DNA of 35,931 bases from Candidatus Naiadarchaeum limnaeum (GTDB lineage: Archaea > Undinarchaeota > Undinarchaeia > Undinarchaeales > Naiadarchaeaceae), in the NCBI GenBank assembly GCA_014189685.1, contig DVAB01000016.1, forward strand, positions 1 to 35,931, given 5' to 3'. How positions within the stretch are numbered: the first letter of the stretch is position 1; every line of letters begins with the position of its first letter. The notes under the pieces were generated by a model that was not told where the DNA came from, did not search any database, and saw only the letters and a program-made list of their open reading frames with translations. Below, in pieces: positions 33,316-35,931 of the stretch. A program made the position numbers and the translations under genes.

Positions 33316-34505
33316 GCGAGCTCATATTTGAGAATTTCGCGGCCTTTCTCAAGGGCAGTTCCAACAACGTCCAAAGATATTGTTCTTGTTCTACCATATC
33401 TTCCTTTAGATATAATGTTTGCTCCTATCAAGCCGAGCATCTCAAGTTCTGAGATAAGATCAGAAACGCGCCTTTGAGTAAGGGGGGTTAAATTATATTT
33501 TTTGCAAAGTTTCCCATATATTTCAAAAATATCCCCTGTTGAGATATCTCCTTTTTCCAAATCCTTTAAATAGATTATACTGTACAAAACAAGTTGTGAC
33601 TGGCGCGGTTGGGTTTTGATTATTTCAACAACGCGATCTGTGTCTATTTTTTTCTGCGCAGTATCAACATGATTAATAGTAACGCTAGGTTCTCCGTTGC
33701 GCTCAGCAAGCTCAACTGCTACTCTTAAAAGATCCAAAGCACGGCGAGCGTCTCCGTGCTCCTGCGCGGCAAGAGCGGCGCATTTCTCTATTACCCCCTC
33801 TTCTAAAACCCCTGGGCGCAACGCTATCTCTGCTCTTTTGAAAAGAATGTCTTTTAATTGGGGGGCATTATAAGGGGGAAAAACAAGCTCTTCTTCAGAG
33901 AGCGAGGACCTAATACGGGGGTCGAGGTTGTTGGTAAACCCCGAGCTGTTTGAAATCCCTATGAGGCTTACCCTCGAATTTTGAAGTTGTGTGTTTACCC
34001 TTGTTAGATTATAAAGTGTGCTTGTGTCTGTTAGAGAGTCAATCTCATCAAGAATTAATATGAAGGTACTTTTGTTTTTATCAAGTGTTTGGATGAATTT
34101 TCGATATACTTCTTCAGTAGGTAGCCCGGTAACCGGAACTTGCTCCCCTAACTGATAAAGAATGTGGGCAAAGAGTCGGTAGGGGGTGTTTATTTTGTCT
34201 ATTTTGCAATTTAAATAAAGAGCGATTAAATTTAATCCATGTGTTTTTGCCCTTTTCCCAATCTCACCACAAATAAATTTGCTAACAAGGGTTTTGCCTG
34301 TTCCTGTTTTCCCATAGATAAATATATTTGAGGGTTTTTCACCACGCAGTGTATGGACAAGTATTGTAGCAAGTTGTTTTACCTGCTCCTCACGGTGTGG
34401 AACGTTTTCTGGTGTGTGTGTTTCTTGGAGTGCCTCTTTTTTAATAAATAGTGGTTGTTGGTTTAGGAAAATATCAAATAAGTCTTGTAATGATTTCTGC
34501 GCCAT
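33312..34505 (-). CDS. cdc6: Orc1/Cdc6 replication initiator
   Basis: This roughly 397-residue AAA+ protein has Walker A GKTGTGKT (65-72), Walker B ILILDEIDSL (149-158), a sensor segment LIGISNSSGF and a C-terminal winged helix (from about residue 300, with QRRVSDLISELEMLGLIGA). It binds origin recognition boxes and recruits MCM. The ORF track start at 34517 is a TTG; ATG 34505 is chosen because GGTGGG lies directly upstream. It is the first gene of the operon with PolD subunits and is transcribed away from the candidate origin, an arrangement also known from Pyrococcus. Confidence 0.94.
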   Translation of the reverse strand: MAQKSLQDLFDIFLNQQPLFIKKEALQETHTPENVPHREEQVKQLATILVHTLRGEKPSNIFIYGKTGTGKTLVSKFICGEIGKRAKTHGLNLIALYLNCKIDKINTPYRLFAHILYQLGEQVPVTGLPTEEVYRKFIQTLDKNKSTFILILDEIDSLTDTSTLYNLTRVNTQLQNSRVSLIGISNSSGFTNNLDPRIRSSLSEEELVFPPYNAPQLKDILFKRAEIALRPGVLEEGVIEKCAALAAQEHGDARRALDLLRVAVELAERNGEPSVTINHVDTAQKKIDTDRVVEIIKTQPRQSQLVLYSIIYLKDLEKGDISTGDIFEIYGKLCKKYNLTPLTQRRVSDLISELEMLGLIGANIISKGRYGRTRTISLDVVGTALEKGREILKYELA

Positions 34506-34570
34506 TTGTCCCACCAATAAATTTTTAAATTCTCCTCTTGAAAAAGAGGTACGTCTGCATATGAAATATA

Positions 34571-34580
34571 GGTATATAAA
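34571..34580 (-). promoter_or_regulatory. TATA box of the cdc6-PolD operon
   Basis: TTTATATACC on the minus strand, preceded by AAAACC, lies 66-75 bases before ATG 34505. A transcript starting near 34,550 would begin with the hairpin CCTCTT-TTTC-AAGAGG (34534-34549) and carry GGTGGG before the start. Confidence 0.55.
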
Positions 34581-34617
34581 GGTTTTTATTTTAAAATGTT
34601 TGTTTGTTTATGGTGTG

Positions 34618-34638
34618 ACCCCTTTGCTTCCTTTGGAA
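34618..34638 (-). other. ORB-like origin recognition box (left)
   Basis: On the minus strand the site reads TTCCA-AAG-GAAGC-AAA-GGGGT. The known archaeal ORB/mini-ORB pattern is TTCCAGTGGAAAC followed by a G-string, so the dyad half-sites and G-string are kept with changes in the spacer and one arm base. It lies between the cdc6 promoter and the AT-rich stretch. Confidence 0.6.
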
Positions 34639-34706
34639 CTTTTAATTTTTATTTTTGTTTTAGAGTAGAAATTGTGGGATTGGTTTTGTGTGTTTTTATA
34701 TTTTAT

Positions 34707-34728
34707 TTATTTACTATATAGATAATAA
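34707..34728. repeat. 22-bp palindromic element, copy 1 (inside candidate origin)
   Basis: The core ATTTACTATATAGATAAT is a near-palindrome centred on CTATATAG. A TATAAATAA follows 30 bases from the element start. The same 22 bases occur at 35358-35379, with TATAAATAA at 29 bases. No gene start lies at promoter distance from this copy. Confidence 0.8.
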
Positions 34729-34762
34729 ATAATAATTATAAATAATAACAAACAAAACAACA

Positions 34763-34783
34763 TTCCATGAGAAACAATGGGGT
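34763..34783 (+). other. ORB-like origin recognition box (right)
   Basis: The plus strand reads TTCCA-TGA-GAAAC-AAT-GGGGT, matching the archaeal ORB pattern TTCCA-nnn-GAAAC with a GGGGT string. It differs from consensus mainly in the 3-base spacers. It ends six bases before the stop of the neighbouring minus-strand gene. Confidence 0.65.
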
Positions 34784-34788
34784 AGGAC

Positions 34789-35337
34789 TCAATTGGTTAA
34801 AAATCGTTCTATCTCTAAATGTAAAGAGTCAAGTTCTTTAACCTCTATTTTTTTCCCTCTAAACCAACCAACCGCTGATATAATTTTTTTATCCAAACCC
34901 TCAAGCATGTTTAAATTTGGTTTTTTTGTTTTTGTAATAACAACAAACTCCTGTCTCCACTGCTGTGCTTTTTCTTTTAAAAATTTTACCCAATCAACAT
35001 AATCTTTTGGCTCCCGATACCCAAGGCCCAGTGTTTTAACAATTATATGCAAATCATCATTCGCTTTTTCCTCTGCGGCAGGCCCGAGAACATAGTATCG
35101 CCTCAGACTAAAATCACCCCAAGTGAAGGCGCCTTTTTCCTCCTTCATTCCAACAAGCGCAAACTCATCCAATTCAACCCCCTTTCTTAAATGATAATAC
35201 ATACTTCTCAAATCAATTGGAGAAAAGGCGCCCTCATAGACTTTGTAAATCTCATAACCATAACTAACCCCCAGTGCATCAACTATTTGTTGCATTCTCT
35301 CCCGAATTAAAGACTTTATAGGTCTCCCGCGCGCCAC
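34789..35337 (-). CDS. Conserved wHTH-like protein beside the origin
   Basis: This roughly 182-residue protein has an N-terminal region (ARGRPIKSLIRERMQQIVDALG, then YGYEIYKVYEGAF and SMYYHLRKGVELDEFALV). Its rhythm of helices and a strand resembles a winged helix, with YGYEIYK reminiscent of PadR-type regulators. The C-terminal half (residues 90-180) is unassigned. The ORF track start is TTG 35349; GTG 35337 is preferred because GGGGGGA precedes it and it yields the basic ARGRP start. Its upstream promoter is the second copy of the palindromic repeat. A DNA-binding role is inferred. Confidence 0.6.
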   Translation of the reverse strand: MARGRPIKSLIRERMQQIVDALGVSYGYEIYKVYEGAFSPIDLRSMYYHLRKGVELDEFALVGMKEEKGAFTWGDFSLRRYYVLGPAAEEKANDDLHIIVKTLGLGYREPKDYVDWVKFLKEKAQQWRQEFVVITKTKKPNLNMLEGLDKKIISAVGWFRGKKIEVKELDSLHLEIERFLTN

Positions 35338-35357
35338 ATTTCCCCCCAAAATCCCAA

Positions 35358-35379
35358 TTATTTACTATATAGATAATAA
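35358..35379 (-). promoter_or_regulatory. 22-bp palindromic element, copy 2 (promoter of the wHTH-like gene)
   Basis: It is identical over 22 bases to 34707-34728. The CTATATAG centre lies about 29 bases before GTG 35337, so it can be the TATA box of a near-leaderless transcript and, being palindromic, an operator. Confidence 0.6.
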
Positions 35380-35446
35380 TTCCTACTATAAATAACCTCC
35401 TCCCAACTACCTAAATAAATTAACAAAAACCACCTCGAACTAAGTT

Positions 35447-35931
35447 TTATGGCCTTCCCTCTAGCGCCCGATTTACAGAAATTCCTTGAACGACCTTTCT
35501 TTTAATTTCCTCAATTCGATTATCCAAACCCAACTCATTTAATTGCCTTTCAATCTGCCTAAACTTATTCTCATATTTGTTATAACAAACAATTGCAGCC
35601 GCGAGCGCAGAAACCTCATGGAAATCTTCTGTTGTTTTCTTATATCTATCTAAAAAAACAGAAACAAGCTCGCTCTTTCCGCGCCGTCCAAGGTTTTTTT
35701 GCGGCGCTTCAACTCTTGTATTAAATGCGGCCGCAAGCTTTTCAGTTGTTGCCGGAACCTTTACCACATCAACAGAAAACAATAAGGGTTGTCCAAAAAT
35801 TTGTATATAGCTCTGCTGCTCGCTCTGAGAGAAATTTTTCTTGCTAACCAACCCCAACAAACCGCCGCGTAAGTCAAGAACAGCAACAGCTGTTGTAGTT
35901 CCAGCGTCTATGCCAACTATTAACCCCCGTA
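35447..35931 (-). CDS. DUF460 (COG2433) RNase H-fold protein, partial at window edge
   Basis: The frame is open to the window end and reads GLIVGIDAGTTTAVAVLDLRG, then IFGQPLLFSVDVVKVPATTEKLAAAF, which matches the RuvC/YqgF-like domain of archaeal DUF460 proteins. The ORF track entry starts at an internal TTG (35860); the real start is beyond the window, probably only a few codons away. The protein ends soon after the RNase H domain, so it is a short form lacking the long coiled-coil C-terminus of many homologues. Near the C-terminal catalytic position where the family usually has HERDAL, this copy reads HEVSAL, so the last acidic residue appears to be Ser. Confidence 0.7.
   Translation of the reverse strand, partial: RGLIVGIDAGTTTAVAVLDLRGGLLGLVSKKNFSQSEQQSYIQIFGQPLLFSVDVVKVPATTEKLAAAFNTRVEAPQKNLGRRGKSELVSVFLDRYKKTTEDFHEVSALAAAIVCYNKYENKFRQIERQLNELGLDNRIEEIKRKVVQGISVNRALEGRP

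Larger units (their letters stand above)
34618..34783. other. oriC: Candidate chromosomal replication origin (oriC)
   Basis: This gene-free segment upstream of cdc6 has two ORB-like boxes in opposite orientation at its ends, with G-strings pointing outward. Between them are about 124 bases (34639-34762) made almost only of A and T, a probable duplex-unwinding element. The unwinding region contains one copy of a 22-bp palindromic repeat. Orc1/Cdc6 genes are usually adjacent to an origin in archaea, and in Pyrococcus the origin sits beside cdc6 and the PolD genes. The gene-free stretch 34506-34788 contains nothing else apart from the cdc6 promoter. Confidence 0.65.

Noticed and set aside
1-35931. 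CRISPR arrays, insertion sequences, toxin-antitoxin pairs, phage genes
   Set aside because: No regularly spaced repeats, transposase motifs, terminal inverted repeats with target duplications, or recognisable defence genes were seen on either strand.

Overview
The window looks like AT-rich archaeal chromosome. It carries a complete A-type (archaeal V-type) ATPase operon, both subunits of the archaeal DNA polymerase D, an Orc1/Cdc6 initiator, an Lhr-type helicase, a UPF0200 kinase-like protein and TATA-box promoters, many placed for leaderless or short-leader transcripts. PolD excludes most Crenarchaeota and suggests a euryarchaeon or a DPANN-type lineage. Small proteins, tight packing and the DUF460/wHTH-like genes lean towards DPANN, but this is inference. 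I saw no rRNA, tRNA, CRISPR array, insertion sequence or intein.

Layout. (1) About 1-9,300, minus strand: a sugar-nucleotide / surface-polysaccharide operon. It is transcribed from about 9,295 with a second promoter near 2,670. In transcription order it holds a 41-codon epimerase remnant, a cytidylyltransferase-PfkB kinase fusion (HldE/RfaE-like with domains in reversed order), an NAD-dependent epimerase, a TPP-dependent E1 alpha/beta pair, a dehydratase/epimerase, an SDR, a methyltransferase, a split transketolase pair, and a second methyltransferase broken by a 12-base homopolymer at the window edge. (2) 9,324-13,092, minus strand: a small wHTH-like protein, a COG1407 metallophosphoesterase and an Lhr helicase. 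(3) 13,181-17,201: CorA, an intergenic stretch with a strong multi-stem RNA-like fold, a UPF0200 P-loop protein, a PRC-barrel protein, YjbQ, thioredoxin (minus), a 2',3'-cyclic phosphodiesterase and an orphan helical protein. (4) 17,202-19,552: an AbrB-PhoU regulator (minus) with a hairpin-rich leader, divergent from a TctA-like membrane protein. (5) 19,610-28,077: the ATPase operon H-I-K-E-C-F-A-B-D followed by a small zinc-ribbon gene. (6) 28,074-34,505, minus strand: cdc6, PolD small subunit, PolD large subunit and a tiny membrane protein, in that transcription order. (7) 34,506-34,790: a probable replication origin, with two inverted ORB-like sites flanking an AT-rich stretch. (8) 34,789-35,931: a wHTH-like protein and a partial DUF460 RNase H-fold protein.

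The most notable signals are four. The first is the unannotated origin beside the cdc6-PolD replication island. The second is a 22-bp palindromic element present both inside that origin and upstream of the neighbouring wHTH-like gene. The third is the tandem-hairpin leader of the AbrB-PhoU gene, whose last hairpin covers the start codon. The fourth is a sugar cluster with two separate two-subunit TPP enzymes but no lipoyl E2/E3 partner. Two small genes missing from the ORF track (27,919-28,077 + and 28,074-28,217 -) are added.
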